This document shows positions 51,390 through 61,911 of a DNA stretch of 64,000 nt, in pieces. The notes under the pieces were generated by a model, which saw nothing but the letters and a program-made list of their open reading frames with translations, had not been told where the DNA came from and ran no database searches. A program made the position numbers and the translations under genes. Location of the stretch: positions 3,658,001 to 3,722,000 of the forward strand of contig NZ_AP014862.1 in assembly GCF_002355475.1 (NCBI RefSeq). The letters are read 5' to 3'. Numbering within the stretch: the first letter of the stretch is position 1; each line of letters begins with the position of its first letter. Source of the DNA: Pseudomonas furukawaii (GTDB lineage Bacteria; Pseudomonadota; Gammaproteobacteria; Pseudomonadales; Pseudomonadaceae).

Positions 51390-52632
51390 AACGCAAAGCC
51401 TCTGCTGGCTGGGTGCGCGAGGCACGCCAGGCGGGGTAAAGGGTGGCGAGGAAGCTGAGGACCAGCGCGGCCGAGCAGACCAGCACCACGTCCTCGGTCA
51501 TCAGTTGGGAGGGCAGGTAGTCGATGAAGTAGACATCGGCGCTGAGGAACTTGTGCCCCAGGCCCCGCTCCAGCAAGGCGATGGCGTCGCTCACATTGAG
51601 GGCCGCAAGGATGCCCAGCACGCCGCCGATCAGGGTGCCCACCACGCCGATCACCGTGCCCTGGACCATGAAGATGCCCATGATCTGGCGGGGCGTCGCC
51701 CCCAGCGTGCGAAGAATGGCGATATCGCCTCGCTTGTCGGTCACCACCATCACCAGGGTGGAAATGATGTTGAAGGCAGCCACCGCGACGATCAGCAGCA
51801 GGAGCAGGCCGATCATGGCCTTCTCCATCTTGATCGCCTGGTAGAGGTTGCCGTGTGTACGGGTCCAGTCGCGGGCATAGAAGTCCTCGCCCTTGAGCTC
51901 GCCGGCGACCTGCCAGGCCACCTGGGGCGCCTGGAACAGGTCGTTCAGCTTGAGGCGCAGGCCCTGCACCTGATCCGGCTGCCAGCGCTTCAGGCGCGCC
52001 ACGTCTGACAGGTTGGCCATGGCCAGGAAGCCATCCAGCTCGCCGGCGCCCACATGGAAGATGCCCACCACGGTGAAGCGCTTCATGCGCGGGAAGACCC
52101 CGGCCGGGGTCACCGCCACTTCGGGAAGCACGAAGGTGACCTTGTCGCCGATACCGACACCCAGCTTGGCGGCCGCGCGATCGCCGATGACCATGCCGAA
52201 CTCGCCGGGCCGCAGGTCCGCCAGGCTGCCCTGGCGGAAGAAGTCGCCAATGATGGAAACCTTGGCCTCTTCCTGCGGGTCGACGGCATTCACCAGCACC
52301 TTCTGCACCTTGCCGTCCGCGGTGAGCAGGCCCTGGACCTGGGTGTAGGGCGCCACCGCCTGCACTTCGGAATGGCGCGCGACGCCGGCGGCCAGCTTGC
52401 GCCAGTCGCTGATGGGCACAGCGGACTCCACCGTGGCATGGGGCACCATGCCGAGGACGCGGGTGCGCATCTCGTGGTCGAAGCCATTCATGACCGACAG
52501 CACCAGGATCATCACCAGCACGCCCAGGGCGAGACCGATCATCGAGGTGAGGGAAATGAAGGAGACGAAGTAGTTGCGACGCTTGGCGCGGGTGTAGCGG
52601 GCGCCGATGTAGAGGGACAGCGGTCTGAACAT
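51382..52632 (-). CDS. lolC: lipoprotein-releasing ABC transporter permease, LolC-like
   Basis: This 416-residue permease is paralogous to the LolE-like protein, with the same start ([20 protein letters not shown]) and end ([18 protein letters not shown]). It has a 1+3 helix layout and a periplasmic domain between helices 1 and 2. LolC recruits the chaperone LolA in the E. coli system. It is first in lolCDE and diverges from the PilZ-like gene across 168 bases. Confidence 0.92.
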   Translation of the reverse strand: MFRPLSLYIGARYTRAKRRNYFVSFISLTSMIGLALGVLVMILVLSVMNGFDHEMRTRVLGMVPHATVESAVPISDWRKLAAGVARHSEVQAVAPYTQVQGLLTADGKVQKVLVNAVDPQEEAKVSIIGDFFRQGSLADLRPGEFGMVIGDRAAAKLGVGIGDKVTFVLPEVAVTPAGVFPRMKRFTVVGIFHVGAGELDGFLAMANLSDVARLKRWQPDQVQGLRLKLNDLFQAPQVAWQVAGELKGEDFYARDWTRTHGNLYQAIKMEKAMIGLLLLLIVAVAAFNIISTLVMVVTDKRGDIAILRTLGATPRQIMGIFMVQGTVIGVVGTLIGGVLGILAALNVSDAIALLERGLGHKFLSADVYFIDYLPSQLMTEDVVLVCSAALVLSFLATLYPAWRASRTQPAEALRYE

Positions 52633-52800
52633 GAAAGTGGAGTTCGCTGGCGAAAGAAGGGACGTCCTTGTGGCGGGGCCTGTGGAGCTATGTTTACACT
52701 CAGTTCCAGTTCACGATGGGCTGCGCCGCCAGGGTCGTTGCAAACGGCCTCGAGGGCGACGGGACAGCGCTTCGACCACCACCGCTGCCATGGGTTCGCC

Positions 52801-53385
52801 ATGTCGACACGAGACGCGGATGACCGCCGCGAATACTACCGCATAGAAGATACGATCGCACTGGAATTTCGCCCGTTGAAACAGGGCGAAACAGCTGCCG
52901 GAGGCAGTGCGGACGGTGCTCCCGAGCTATTCGACCTGCTCAGTGAACTGCACCTGATGGACTTCGAGTCCCAGCATCTGCTGCGGCATATCCACGAGCG
53001 CGACCGGCCCCTGGCCAATTACCTCAAGGTGGTCAACAAGCGCATCGACCTGCTGGGCCAGGCCCTGGCCCAGAGCCTGCTCCGGGACATCGGCCCGGCA
53101 CGCCAGGTGGTGCTGTCAGAGGGCGGCGTCGGCTTCAGCAACCCGCAGCCCCTCGACACGGGCAGCCACCTGGCGATCAGGATGGTCCTGATGCCCCAGG
53201 CCCTGGGCCTGCTGCTGCGGGCCGTGGTGGTTCACAGCCGGCCCCGCGAGGACGGCCAGTTCGACATCGGCACCGAGTTCGAGGAGCTCACCGACGCCCA
53301 GCGGCAACTGCTGGCCCGGCACATCCTGCAGAAACAGGCCCAGCAGCGCCGCCTGGCCCGCGAACGCTCATCACCCGCGCCCTGA
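52801..53385 (+). CDS. PilZ domain-like protein
   Basis: This 194-residue cytoplasmic protein starts DDRREYYRIEDTIALEF, which holds an R-x3-R motif near the N-terminus. Later it has VVLSEGGVGFSNPQPLDTG, the place of the second PilZ motif (D/N-x-S-x2-G), but here Val replaces the usual Asp/Asn. A helical segment of about 90 residues lies between them. It may bind cyclic di-GMP weakly or not at all. The ATG at 52801 follows no strong ribosome site; an upstream frame is antisense to lolC and was rejected. Confidence 0.7.
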   Translation: MSTRDADDRREYYRIEDTIALEFRPLKQGETAAGGSADGAPELFDLLSELHLMDFESQHLLRHIHERDRPLANYLKVVNKRIDLLGQALAQSLLRDIGPARQVVLSEGGVGFSNPQPLDTGSHLAIRMVLMPQALGLLLRAVVVHSRPREDGQFDIGTEFEELTDAQRQLLARHILQKQAQQRRLARERSSPAP

Positions 53386-53394
53386 GACCCACCC

Positions 53395-53685
53395 ATGACG
53401 CGACACGGACTCCTGCTCGCCCTCATCCTGCCCACGCTGCCCGTTTGCGCTGAAACCCTCAGCATCCCCCTTGGCCAGCAAGGCGAGGCGGGCCTCACCC
53501 TGCCCATCCGCGGCGAAAGCCAGCGCGCCGTACTGGAGCGCCTGGGCCTGCCGGACCAGGAGCATCCAGCCGTGGGCCAACCGCCCATCGTCCGCTGGGA
53601 CTACCGGGAATTCTCGGTCTACTTCGAAAGCGGCCGCGTCATCGACAGCGTCCGCCACCACCAACCCAGAACACCAAGGGAATAG
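53395..53685 (+). CDS. small exported protein of unknown function
   Basis: This is a 96-residue protein with a signal peptide (MTRHGLLLALILPTLPVCA). The mature domain of about 77 residues contains RGESQRAVLERLGLPDQEHP and RWDYREFSVYFESGRVIDSV. That pattern of a turn-rich beta domain resembles small periplasmic SmpA/BamE-like folds, but no family is certain. It sits nine bases after the PilZ-like gene and two bases before the glycerophosphodiesterase gene, so it is probably co-transcribed with both. Confidence 0.65.
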   Translation: MTRHGLLLALILPTLPVCAETLSIPLGQQGEAGLTLPIRGESQRAVLERLGLPDQEHPAVGQPPIVRWDYREFSVYFESGRVIDSVRHHQPRTPRE

Positions 53686-53687
53686 AC

Positions 53688-54410
53688 GTGACCCTGATCT
53701 ACGGACATAGAGGCGCCAAGGGCGAATGCCCGGAAAATACCCTGGCCAGCTTCCAGCGGTGCCTGTCACATGGCGTGAAACGTTGCGAACTGGACCTGCA
53801 CCTGTCCCGCGACGGGGAACTGATGGTCATCCACGACCCGACCCTGAAACGCACCACGGGGCGGCGCGGCAAGGTCGTGGAACACGACGCCGCCGAACTG
53901 GTGACCTATGACGCGCGCCAGGGCGGGCCGGGCTGGAACCGCCCCTGCCCCATCCCGCGCCTGGAGGAGCTGTTCGAACAGTGCGACTTCGAACACTGGC
54001 AACTGGAAGTGAAAAGCGCCTCGCGCGTCCGTGCGGCACGCACCGTGCTCGCCATCCAGGAACTGGCGGAGCGCCACGGACTGCTAGACAGGATCACCGT
54101 CACCTCCAGTTCGCGGGAGGTGCTGCGGGCCCTGAACCGGCTGACGCCCAGGCTTTCCCGCGGACTGGTGGCGGAGTACGCCTGGCTGGACCCGCTCAAG
54201 GTGGCCAGGCACCACGGCTGCGAACTGCTGGCCCTGAACTGGACCCTCTGCACTCCGGAGCGGCTGCTCAAGGCCCAGAAGGCCGGGTTGCAGGTGTCGG
54301 TGTGGACGGTCAACGAACCGGCGCTGATGCGGCGCCTGGCCGACTTCGGCGTCGACAGCATCATCACCGACTTCCCCGGCCTGGCCAGTACGACGCTCGG
54401 GACCCGCTGA
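53688..54410 (+). CDS. glycerophosphodiester phosphodiesterase (cytoplasmic, UgpQ-like)
   Basis: This 240-residue TIM-barrel enzyme should release glycerol 3-phosphate from glycerophosphodiesters. It has the catalytic YGHRGAKGECPENTLASF motif, LDLHLSRDGELMVIHDPTL with the metal ligands, and VWTVNEPALMRRLADFGVD near the end. There is no signal peptide. The start is a GTG at 53688, after AAGGGA, two bases past the previous stop. It ends before a strong terminator. Confidence 0.92.
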   Translation: MTLIYGHRGAKGECPENTLASFQRCLSHGVKRCELDLHLSRDGELMVIHDPTLKRTTGRRGKVVEHDAAELVTYDARQGGPGWNRPCPIPRLEELFEQCDFEHWQLEVKSASRVRAARTVLAIQELAERHGLLDRITVTSSSREVLRALNRLTPRLSRGLVAEYAWLDPLKVARHHGCELLALNWTLCTPERLLKAQKAGLQVSVWTVNEPALMRRLADFGVDSIITDFPGLASTTLGTR

Positions 54411-54486
54411 AGCCCCTCCGGAACGGCTCGACGCTCCGGGAGCGAACTGATGCGCGATTGAAATCGCCCCCGGTCGCGCATTGCCT

Positions 54487-54527
54487 CCCATGAAAAAACC
54501 GGCCGCAAGGGCCGGTTTTTTCATGGG
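54487..54527. terminator. bidirectional terminator between glycerophosphodiesterase gene and sthA
   Basis: A perfect 18-bp stem (54487-54504 with 54510-54527) contains AAAAAACCGGCC and GGCCGGTTTTTT arms with a GCAAG loop. T runs on both strands make it a strong two-way terminator. Confidence 0.92.
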
Positions 54528-54626
54528 TGTCGCCTGATCAGAAGCTCTCCCGATTCGGCCAGCGCCAGTTGCGCGTGTCGCCGAGAGGGTTCTCCCCGGC
54601 CGGCTCAGGCACCCGGCCGGTGCCGC

Positions 54627-56021
54627 TCAAAAAAGCCGATTGAGACCGTCGAACGCCGCCACCCGATAGGCTTCCGCCATGGTCGGGTAGTTGAAGGTGG
54701 TGTTGACGAAGTACTTGATGCTGTTCGCCTCACCCTGCTGGTTCATGATCGCCTGGCCGATATGGACGATTTCCGAGGCCTGGTAGCCGAAGCAGTGGAC
54801 GCCGAGGATTTCCAGGGTGTCGCGGTGGAAGAGGATCTTCAGCATGCCGACCGGCTCGTGGGAGATCTGTGCGCGCGCCATGCCCTTGAAGAAGGCCTTG
54901 CCCACTTCGTAGGGCACCTTCGCCTGGGTCAGTTCCTTCTCGGTCTTGCCGATGGAGCTGATCTCCGGAATGGTGTAGATGCCGGTGGGCACGTCGTCGA
55001 CGAAGCGCCAGGTGTCGTTCTCCACGGCGCTGCCGGCGGCGGAGCGGCCCTGGTCGGCGGCGGCGCTGGCCAGGCTGGGCCAGCCGATCACGTCACCGGC
55101 GGCGAAGATGTTGCTCACCTCGGTGCGGTAGTACTGGTCGACGGCGATCTGGCCACGGCTGTTGACCTTGATGCCGATGTTCTCCAGCCCAAGCTTGTCG
55201 GTGTTGCCGGTCCGGCCGTTGCACCAGAGCAGGCAGTCGGCCTTGATCTTCTTGCCGGACTTCAGGTGCAGGATCACGCCGTTGTCCAGGCCCTCGATGC
55301 GTTCGTACTCCTCGTTGTGGCGGATCAGCACGTTGTTGTTGCGCAGGTGGTAGCTGAGGGCGTCGGAGATCTCGTCGTCGAGGAAGCTCAGAAGCTGGTC
55401 GCGGTTGTCGATCAGGTCCACCAGCACGCCCAGTCCACTGAAGATGGAGGCGTATTCGCTGCCGATCACGCCCGCTCCGTAGATGATGATGCGGCGCGGG
55501 GTGTGGGTCAGGCTGAGGATGGTGTCGCTGTCATAGATGCGCGGGTGGTGGAAGTCCACGTCCGCCGGACGGTAGGGACGCGAGCCGGTCGCGACCACCA
55601 CCTGCTTGGCCACCAGCTTCTCCACCACGCCACTGGCGCAGACCACTTCCACGGTCTGCTCGTCGTGGAAGCTGGCGGTGCCGAAGAACACATCGACGCG
55701 GTTGCGGGCGTAGTAGCCGGTACGGGAGGCGACCTGCTTGGAGATGACTTTCTCGGCGCTTTTGAGCACATCGGGGAAGGAGAACCAACGCGGCTCGCCG
55801 ATCTGGCGGAACAGCGGGTTGGTGTTGTACTGCATGATCTGCCGCACGGAGTGACGCAGGGCCTTGGACGGGATGGTGCCGAGGTGGGTGCAGTTGCCGC
55901 CGACCAGCGGACGATTGTCCACCACGGCCACCTTGCGCCCGGCCTTGGCGGCGTTCATCGCCGCGCCCTCTCCCGCCGGGCCGGAACCCAGCACCACTAC
56001 GTCGTAGTTGTAGACAGCCAT
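54627..56021 (-). CDS. sthA: soluble pyridine nucleotide transhydrogenase
   Basis: SthA (UdhA) is a cytoplasmic FAD protein that re-oxidises excess NADPH with NAD+. The 464-residue protein has the FAD loop [20 protein letters not shown], then [13 protein letters not shown] in place of the usual CxxxxC disulfide. Cys and Thr there are the hallmark that separates SthA from lipoamide dehydrogenases. GAGGAG precedes the ATG. The leader holds two palindromes (56041-56093). It is not in the nqr operon but shares its direction. Confidence 0.95.
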   Translation of the reverse strand: MAVYNYDVVVLGSGPAGEGAAMNAAKAGRKVAVVDNRPLVGGNCTHLGTIPSKALRHSVRQIMQYNTNPLFRQIGEPRWFSFPDVLKSAEKVISKQVASRTGYYARNRVDVFFGTASFHDEQTVEVVCASGVVEKLVAKQVVVATGSRPYRPADVDFHHPRIYDSDTILSLTHTPRRIIIYGAGVIGSEYASIFSGLGVLVDLIDNRDQLLSFLDDEISDALSYHLRNNNVLIRHNEEYERIEGLDNGVILHLKSGKKIKADCLLWCNGRTGNTDKLGLENIGIKVNSRGQIAVDQYYRTEVSNIFAAGDVIGWPSLASAAADQGRSAAGSAVENDTWRFVDDVPTGIYTIPEISSIGKTEKELTQAKVPYEVGKAFFKGMARAQISHEPVGMLKILFHRDTLEILGVHCFGYQASEIVHIGQAIMNQQGEANSIKYFVNTTFNYPTMAEAYRVAAFDGLNRLF

Positions 56022-56040
56022 GCTTACTCCTCATAACGGG

Positions 56041-56093
56041 CCGGGGCGCCCTCTGGCGCCCCCGGCAAGGTCCGCGGCAATCGACACCGCGGA
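56041..56093 (-). promoter_or_regulatory. two palindromes in the sthA upstream region
   Basis: A GC-rich stem at 56041-56065 (CCGGGGCGCC/GGCGCCCCCGG, loop CTCT) lies about 20-45 bases before the sthA ATG. An inverted repeat TCCGCGG-N9-CCGCGGA lies at 56071-56093. The first may be a weak terminator of the nqr operon or a leader hairpin; the second has the size of a protein-binding operator. Confidence 0.4.
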
Positions 56094-56172
56094 ATTCGGA
56101 ACCTGTTTCGGCGATCCCGCGCGGGGACCTGGAACCGGCGTGCAGCTTAGCCGAGCGGCTTGGCGCTGCACA

Positions 56173-56400
56173 TTAGCGCTTGGTCGCGTCGTAGGCGAGC
56201 GTGGAATCCACTACATCGCCCTCGCGCTTGACCTCCTCGCATTTCTCGCGATTTCCGCCACAGATCGAGCACTCCTTCTCGATCCCCAGGTTGGCGATGC
56301 CGCCACAGGAACCGGCGATGGGCTTGCGCCCCATGATCACGCCGACGGCCATGCCCAGCACCACCAGGACCATGACCAGGAACACCAGTACGAACGTCAT
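56173..56400 (-). CDS. nqrM: Na+-NQR maturation protein NqrM
   Basis: NqrM (DUF539) is a small membrane protein needed to assemble Na+-NQR, probably by delivering iron to the NqrD/NqrE site. The 75-residue protein has one N-terminal helix (FVLVFLVMVLVVLGMAVGVI). The four conserved Cys follow in GSCGG, ECSICGG and EKC. The ATG at 56400 was chosen because GAGGAG lies about eight bases upstream; the GTG at 56406 would overlap it. It follows apbE by two bases. Confidence 0.9.
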   Translation of the reverse strand: MTFVLVFLVMVLVVLGMAVGVIMGRKPIAGSCGGIANLGIEKECSICGGNREKCEEVKREGDVVDSTLAYDATKR

Positions 56401-56402
56401 CT

Positions 56403-57419
56403 TCACTTCTCCTCTTGCTCGAACAGCTCGCGGAAACGCTCGCTGCCATGGCTGACGAAGCCCTGCCCTTCCCGGATCACGAAGAACGCGGCGATGCCGT
56501 GTCGCTCCGCGAAGGCTTCTCCCGCCTCGGGCCCCAGGGCCATCAGCAGGGTGGACAGGCCATCGGCCCGCAGCGCCGATTCATCCACGACGGTCACCGC
56601 TGCCAGGTTGTGACGGATCGGCGAGCCGGTCTTCGGGTCCAGGGTATGGGAATAGCGCTGCCCGCTCCTTTCAAAATAGTTGCGATAGTCGCCGGAGGTG
56701 GAAACACCCAGCCCCTCCAGACGAATGATCTTCTGCGCCACCTGGCGATCGTCACGGGGCGCCTCGATGGCGATGTGCCAGGGGGAGCCGTCGGGCTTGT
56801 GGCCCACCGCCTTGAGCTCGCCGGTGATTTCCACCAGCGCGCTGGATACCCCCAGCTCACCCAGTCGCGCCACCACGCGGTCCACGGCGTAGCCGGCGGC
56901 GATGGCATTGAAGTCCAGCTGCACCGCCGCGTCCTTGCACAGCTCGCCGCCCTCGATGCGCAGATGATGCTGGCCGACCCGGGCCCGCACCTCGGCGATG
57001 GCCTCGGCGCTGGGCACCTGGTCGCCCCGCGATTGCGGGCCGAACCCCCAGAGGTTGAGCAAGGGCTCCAGGGTCATGTCGAATGCGCCGTCGCTGTCCT
57101 TCGACAGTTCGCCGGCGAAGGCCACCAGCTCCAGCATGGGCGCCGGCAAGGCCACGCAGCTACCCGACGGCAGCGCATTGAAACGCTCGACATCGGAATC
57201 CGCGCGGTAGGTGGACATCTGCCGGTCGATTTCGGCCAGGATGCCCTCCACTTCGCCTCGTGCCCGCTCCACGGACGGCCCGGAGGCGCCGCGGACGTAC
57301 TTCACAGAGTAGCTGCTGCCCATGGTGGGGCCGCCGAACTGCTCCAGGCGCTCGCCGCACCCGGCCAGCAGCAAGCTGGCCGAGAGCAGGAGCCCAATCG
57401 CTCTAACCACCGAAATCAT
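56403..57419 (-). CDS. apbE: FAD:protein FMN transferase (flavin transferase)
   Basis: ApbE attaches FMN covalently to Thr residues of NqrB and NqrC. The 338-residue lipoprotein has a lipobox (LLLAGC), then [37 protein letters not shown] and [17 protein letters not shown], the FAD and metal sites of the family. It overlaps the end of nqrF by 17 bases, which ties it to the nqr operon. Confidence 0.95.
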   Translation of the reverse strand: MISVVRAIGLLLSASLLLAGCGERLEQFGGPTMGSSYSVKYVRGASGPSVERARGEVEGILAEIDRQMSTYRADSDVERFNALPSGSCVALPAPMLELVAFAGELSKDSDGAFDMTLEPLLNLWGFGPQSRGDQVPSAEAIAEVRARVGQHHLRIEGGELCKDAAVQLDFNAIAAGYAVDRVVARLGELGVSSALVEITGELKAVGHKPDGSPWHIAIEAPRDDRQVAQKIIRLEGLGVSTSGDYRNYFERSGQRYSHTLDPKTGSPIRHNLAAVTVVDESALRADGLSTLLMALGPEAGEAFAERHGIAAFFVIREGQGFVSHGSERFRELFEQEEK

Positions 57420-58629
57420 CCAGCAGGATGTTCTCGCGCTCGACGCCCAGGTCCAGCAGCATCTTGATCACCGCGGCGTTCATCATCGGCGGGCCGCACA
57501 TGTAGAACTCGCAGTCCTCGGGAGCCGGGTGGTCCTTGAGGTAGTTCTCGAACAGCACGTTGTGGATGAAGCCGGTGTAGCCGGTCCAGTTGTCCTCGGG
57601 CTGCGGATCGGACAGGGCCAGGTGCCACTGGAAGTTCGGGTTCTCGGCGGCCAGCTGGTCGTATTCCTCGGTATAGAAGGCCTCACGCAGGGAGCGCGCG
57701 CCGTACCAGAAGCTGATCTTGCGCTTGGAACCCAGGCGCTTGAGCTGGTCGAAGATGTGCGAACGCATGGGCGCCATGCCCGCGCCGCCGCCGATGAAGA
57801 CCATCTCGGCGTCGGTGTCCTTGGCGAAGAATTCGCCGAAGGGGCCGTAGACCGTGACCTTGTCCCCCGGCTTGAGGTTGAACACCCAGGAAGACATCTT
57901 GCCCGGCGGGATCTCGTCCTTGCCCGGCGGCGGCGAAGCCACGCGGATGTTGAACTTCACGATGCCCTTCTCGTCCGGGTAGTTGGCCATGGAGTAGGCG
58001 CGAATGACGGTCTCGTCCACCTTGGATACGTACTTCCAGAAGTTGAACCTGTCCCAGTCGGCGCGGTACTCGGGCTGGATGTCGAAGTCCTTGTAGCTGA
58101 CCACGTGGGGCGGACACTCCAACTGCACATAGCCGCCAGCGCGGAAATCCACGCTCTCGCCTTCCGGCAGGCGCAGGGTCAGCTCCTTGATGAAGGTGGC
58201 CACGTTGGGGTTGGACTCCACCGTGCATTCCCACTTCTTCACCCCGAAGACTTCCTCGGGCACCTCGATGTGCATGTCCTGCTTCACCGGGGTCTGGCAG
58301 GACAGGCGCCAGCCTTCCTTCGCCTGGCGGCGGGTGAAATGGGATTCCTCCGTAGGCAGCATCTCGCCGCCGCCACTCTCCACCACGCACTTGCACTGGG
58401 CGCAGGTGCCACCACCGCCACAGGCCGATGAGAGGAAGATGTTCTGCGCCGCCAGGGTTTGCAGCAGCTTGCCGCCTGCCGGAACCGTGATGGTGCGTTC
58501 GCCGTTGATCAGGATGTTCACGTCACCGCTGGACACCAGCTTGGCGCGGGCGGCGAGGATGATCACTACCAGCGCGAGGACGATGGCGGTGAACATGCCA
58601 ATGGCCAGGAAAATTTCGAAACTCGGCAT
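57403..58629 (-). CDS. nqrF: Na+-NQR subunit F, NADH-oxidising
   Basis: NqrF takes electrons from NADH through FAD to its [2Fe-2S] cluster. The 408-residue subunit has an N-terminal helix, the ferredoxin-type ligands in [14 protein letters not shown] and LSCQTPV, an FAD site (RAYSMANYP) and an NADH domain ([14 protein letters not shown]). It is the last nqr structural gene, nine bases after nqrE. Confidence 0.97.
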   Translation of the reverse strand: MPSFEIFLAIGMFTAIVLALVVIILAARAKLVSSGDVNILINGERTITVPAGGKLLQTLAAQNIFLSSACGGGGTCAQCKCVVESGGGEMLPTEESHFTRRQAKEGWRLSCQTPVKQDMHIEVPEEVFGVKKWECTVESNPNVATFIKELTLRLPEGESVDFRAGGYVQLECPPHVVSYKDFDIQPEYRADWDRFNFWKYVSKVDETVIRAYSMANYPDEKGIVKFNIRVASPPPGKDEIPPGKMSSWVFNLKPGDKVTVYGPFGEFFAKDTDAEMVFIGGGAGMAPMRSHIFDQLKRLGSKRKISFWYGARSLREAFYTEEYDQLAAENPNFQWHLALSDPQPEDNWTGYTGFIHNVLFENYLKDHPAPEDCEFYMCGPPMMNAAVIKMLLDLGVERENILLDDFGG

Positions 58630-58638
58630 GTCGTCTCC

Positions 58639-59247
58639 TTACAGCTGGACGCCCGAAAAGGACATGAAGCCCAGCGACATCAGGCCGATGGTGATGAAGG
58701 TGATGCCCAGGCCCTGCAGGCCCTCGGGGACATCGCTGTACTTGAGCTTCTCGCGGATACCCGCCAGCAGCGCGATCGCCAGGGCCCAGGAGAAGCCGGA
58801 ACCGACGCCGTAGACCACGCTCTCGCCCAGGTTGTAGTCGCGTTCCACCATGAACAGCGAGCCGGCCATGATGGCGCAGTTCACCGTGATCAGCGGCAGG
58901 AAGACGCCGAGGGCGTTGTAGAGGGAGGGCACGTACTTGTCGAGCAGCATCTCGAGGATCTGCACGATGGCGGCGATCACCCCGATGTAGCTGAGCAGGC
59001 CGAGGAAGGACAGATCCACCTCCGGCAGGCCGGCCCAGGCCAGGGCGCCGTCCTTGAGCAGCAGCGTATAGAGCAGGTTGTTGGCCGGCACTGTGATGGC
59101 CTGCACCACGATCACGGCGATGCCGAGGCCGATGGCGGTTTCCACCTTCTTGGAAATGGCGATGAAGGTGCACATGCCGAGGAAGAAGGCCAGGGCCATG
59201 TTCTCGACGAACACCGCCTTCACGAACAGGCTGATGTAGTGCTCCAT
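58639..59247 (-). CDS. nqrE: Na+-NQR subunit E
   Basis: NqrE is a 202-residue integral membrane subunit with six hydrophobic helices. With NqrD it holds an iron centre in the membrane. It contains [22 protein letters not shown] and [14 protein letters not shown], the two half-sites with conserved Cys. It shares one base with nqrD. Confidence 0.96.
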   Translation of the reverse strand: MEHYISLFVKAVFVENMALAFFLGMCTFIAISKKVETAIGLGIAVIVVQAITVPANNLLYTLLLKDGALAWAGLPEVDLSFLGLLSYIGVIAAIVQILEMLLDKYVPSLYNALGVFLPLITVNCAIMAGSLFMVERDYNLGESVVYGVGSGFSWALAIALLAGIREKLKYSDVPEGLQGLGITFITIGLMSLGFMSFSGVQL

Positions 59248-59921
59248 CAGTAGGCCTCCTTGTTGGATACCTGGGGCGCGATCTTGTAGGCCGGGGCCTC
59301 CTTCTGCTCGGTCTTCCAGCTTCGCAGGGCCCAGATGATCAGGCCGATGAGGAAGAAGGCCGAGGGCGGCAGCAGCAGCAGGCCATTGGGCTGATACCAG
59401 CCACCGTCGTTGATGACCGGGAGGATTTCGTAGCCCAGCAGCTTGCCGGAGCCGAACAGCTCGCGGATGACGCCGAGCACGATCAGCATGGCGCTGTAGC
59501 CCAGGCCGTTGCCGATGCCATCGAAGAACGACAACAGCGGCGGGTTGGCCATGGCGAAGGCTTCCGCGCGGCCCATCACGATGCAGTTGGTGATGATCAG
59601 GCCGACGAACACCGAGAGCTGCTTGGACAGGCTGAAGGCGTAGGCCTTGAGCACCTGGTCCACGACTATCACCAGGGACGCGATGATCACCATCTGCACG
59701 ATCATGCGGATCGAGCTGGGGATCTGGCTGCGGATCATCGAGATGAACAGGTTGGAGAAGCCCGTCACCAGGGTGAGCGCGATGGACATCACCAGCGCGG
59801 TCTTCAGGTTGGAGGTGACCGCCAGGGCCGAGCAGATGCCGAGGATCTGCAGGCCGATGGGGTTGTTGTGCAGGATCGGGTCCAGCAGGACCGACCGGAT
59901 AGTGGGTTGCGCCATGTTCAT
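59247..59921 (-). CDS. nqrD: Na+-NQR subunit D
   Basis: NqrD is a 224-residue membrane subunit related to NqrE, with [20 protein letters not shown] and [19 protein letters not shown] carrying the conserved Cys residues of the intramembrane iron site. The C-terminus is a short hydrophilic tail. It overlaps nqrC by four bases. Confidence 0.96.
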   Translation of the reverse strand: MNMAQPTIRSVLLDPILHNNPIGLQILGICSALAVTSNLKTALVMSIALTLVTGFSNLFISMIRSQIPSSIRMIVQMVIIASLVIVVDQVLKAYAFSLSKQLSVFVGLIITNCIVMGRAEAFAMANPPLLSFFDGIGNGLGYSAMLIVLGVIRELFGSGKLLGYEILPVINDGGWYQPNGLLLLPPSAFFLIGLIIWALRSWKTEQKEAPAYKIAPQVSNKEAY

Positions 59922-60706
59922 GCCTCCCCGTTGTTCAGCTTGGCCAGGAAGGGACCGAAGCCGTTCTTGCCAAGCCAGAAATGCAGCAGGTTGTTGACGC
60001 CCTTGCTGGTCAGCGTGGCGCCGGCCAGGCCATCGACCTGGTGAACGGCCCCGGGCGAACCGGCCTCGACGCTGCCCTTGATGATCTCGATGGCCAGCTG
60101 GCCCTGCTCATCGAACAGGCTCTTGCCGTTCCACAGCGCCTTCCACTTCGGATTGTCCACCTCGCCGCCGAGGCCAGGGGTCTCGCCGTGCTGGTAGAAG
60201 CCGAGGCCGACCACGGTATTGAGGTCACCCTTGAGGGCCAGGAAGCCGTAGAGGGTGGACCAGAGGCCGTAGCCACGCACCGGCAGGATCAGGGTGTCCA
60301 ACTGGCCGTCCTTCTCCACCAGGTAAACCGTGGTGAAGCGCTCGCGGCGCTTGATGGACGCGATGTCCTGGTCACCCGGGAGGGCGTCGGAGAGCTTCGG
60401 GTCCTTGGCGGCCTTCAGCGGGTCGAAACCGGCCGCCTGGATGGCGTCGGTGAAGTCGCCACTGGAGAGGTCCACCACCTTGGCGGTGATGCGCTCGGCG
60501 TAGAGCGCCTTCACTTCGGTGGCGGACATGTCCGCGCCGCCCAGGCCGGCGATGGAGAGGATGCTGCGCTGCTTGTCCAGCTCGCGGTTCTCCACCTGAA
60601 CCGGTTTGAGCGCCACGGCGCCACCGGCGACGAATACGGAACACACCAGGCAGACCACCAGGGCCACCAACAGGGTGCGGACAGTGGATTCTTTCTGGTT
60701 AGCCAT
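59918..60706 (-). CDS. nqrC: Na+-NQR subunit C, FMN-bearing
   Basis: NqrC has one N-terminal helix and a periplasmic domain carrying covalent FMN. The acceptor is T231 in [12 protein letters not shown], the site modified by ApbE. The length of 262 residues is normal. It overlaps nqrB by eight bases and nqrD by four. Confidence 0.96.
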   Translation of the reverse strand: MANQKESTVRTLLVALVVCLVCSVFVAGGAVALKPVQVENRELDKQRSILSIAGLGGADMSATEVKALYAERITAKVVDLSSGDFTDAIQAAGFDPLKAAKDPKLSDALPGDQDIASIKRRERFTTVYLVEKDGQLDTLILPVRGYGLWSTLYGFLALKGDLNTVVGLGFYQHGETPGLGGEVDNPKWKALWNGKSLFDEQGQLAIEIIKGSVEAGSPGAVHQVDGLAGATLTSKGVNNLLHFWLGKNGFGPFLAKLNNGEA

Positions 60707-61910
60707 TGCGTGCCAGCCTCCGTTTGATATTGGCCTGGACGACGAAATGGTCGATCAGCGGAGCCACCAGGTTGGCGAACAGGATCGCCAGCATCATGCC
60801 CTCCGGGAAGGCCGGGTTGACCACGCGGATCAACACCACCATCAGGCCGATCAGCGCGCCGAACAGCCATTTGCCGGTGTTGGTCATGGACGCGGACACC
60901 GGGTCGGTGGCCATGAACATCATGCCGAAGGCGAATCCGCCGAGGACCAGGTGCCAGTACCAGGGCATGGCGAACATGGGATTGGTCTCGGAGCCGATGG
61001 CATTGAACAGCGCGCTGGTGGCGATCATGCCCAGCATCACGCCGGCGACGATGCGCCAGGCCGCGATACGGGTGATCAGCAGCACGCCGCCGCCGATCAG
61101 GATGGCCAGGGTGCTGGTCTCGCCGATGGAGCCGTGAATGGTGCCGATAAAGGCATCCATCCAGGTGATGCCGTGGCCGATGATGTTTTCCACGCCACCG
61201 GCTGCACCCAGGCTCAGGGAGGTAGCGCCGGCGAAGCCGTCCACCGCGGTCCAGACGCCGTCACCGGAAATCTGTGCCGGGTAGGCGAAGAACAGGAAGG
61301 CGCGACCCACCAGGGCGGGGTTCAGGAAGTTCTTGCCGGTACCGCCGAAGACCTCCTTGCCCAGCACCACGCCGAAGCTGATGCCCAGCGCGACCTGCCA
61401 GAGCGGGATGCTCGGCGGCAGGGTCAGGGCGAAGAGCACGGAGGTGACGAAGAAGCCTTCGTTCACTTCATGGCGACGGATGGCGGCGAAGAGGACCTCC
61501 CAGAAACCGCCGACGATGAAGGTCACGGCGTAGATCGGCAGGAACCAGGCGGCACCCTGGATGAAGTTGTCCCAGAGGCTGTTGGGGTCGAAGCCCGCCA
61601 GGCCGCTGATCAACGCGAAGCGCCAGCCATCCTGGGCCGCCAGCAGGTCCGGGCTCTGGGCGAACACCAGGTTGGCCTGGTAACCGACGTTCCACATGCC
61701 GAAGAACATGGCCGGGAAGGTGCAGAGCCAGACGGTGATCATCATGCGCTTGAGGTCGATGCCGTCGCGCACGTGGGCAGTGGTACGGGTCACGCTGCCG
61801 GGGCGATAGAAGAAGGTATCGATCGCCTCGTAGAGTGCGTACCACTTCTCGTAGCGACCGCCCTGCTCGAAGTTGTGCTCGATCTTGTCGAGGAATTTGC
61901 GCAGGCCCAT
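60699..61910 (-). CDS. nqrB: Na+-NQR subunit B, FMN-bearing
   Basis: NqrB is the 403-residue main membrane subunit, with about ten helices, riboflavin and covalent FMN at T230 in [12 protein letters not shown]. It forms the sodium path and the quinone site. The ATG at 61910 gives the conserved start [14 protein letters not shown]; an in-frame extension upstream overlaps nqrA and is not conserved. It lies one base after the nqrA stop. Confidence 0.96.
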   Translation of the reverse strand: MGLRKFLDKIEHNFEQGGRYEKWYALYEAIDTFFYRPGSVTRTTAHVRDGIDLKRMMITVWLCTFPAMFFGMWNVGYQANLVFAQSPDLLAAQDGWRFALISGLAGFDPNSLWDNFIQGAAWFLPIYAVTFIVGGFWEVLFAAIRRHEVNEGFFVTSVLFALTLPPSIPLWQVALGISFGVVLGKEVFGGTGKNFLNPALVGRAFLFFAYPAQISGDGVWTAVDGFAGATSLSLGAAGGVENIIGHGITWMDAFIGTIHGSIGETSTLAILIGGGVLLITRIAAWRIVAGVMLGMIATSALFNAIGSETNPMFAMPWYWHLVLGGFAFGMMFMATDPVSASMTNTGKWLFGALIGLMVVLIRVVNPAFPEGMMLAILFANLVAPLIDHFVVQANIKRRLARNG

Positions 61911-61911
61911 G

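Noticed and set aside
49460-52632. Two similar permease genes around an ATPase gene as a recent tandem duplication
   Set aside because: Paralogous LolC and LolE around LolD is the normal arrangement.
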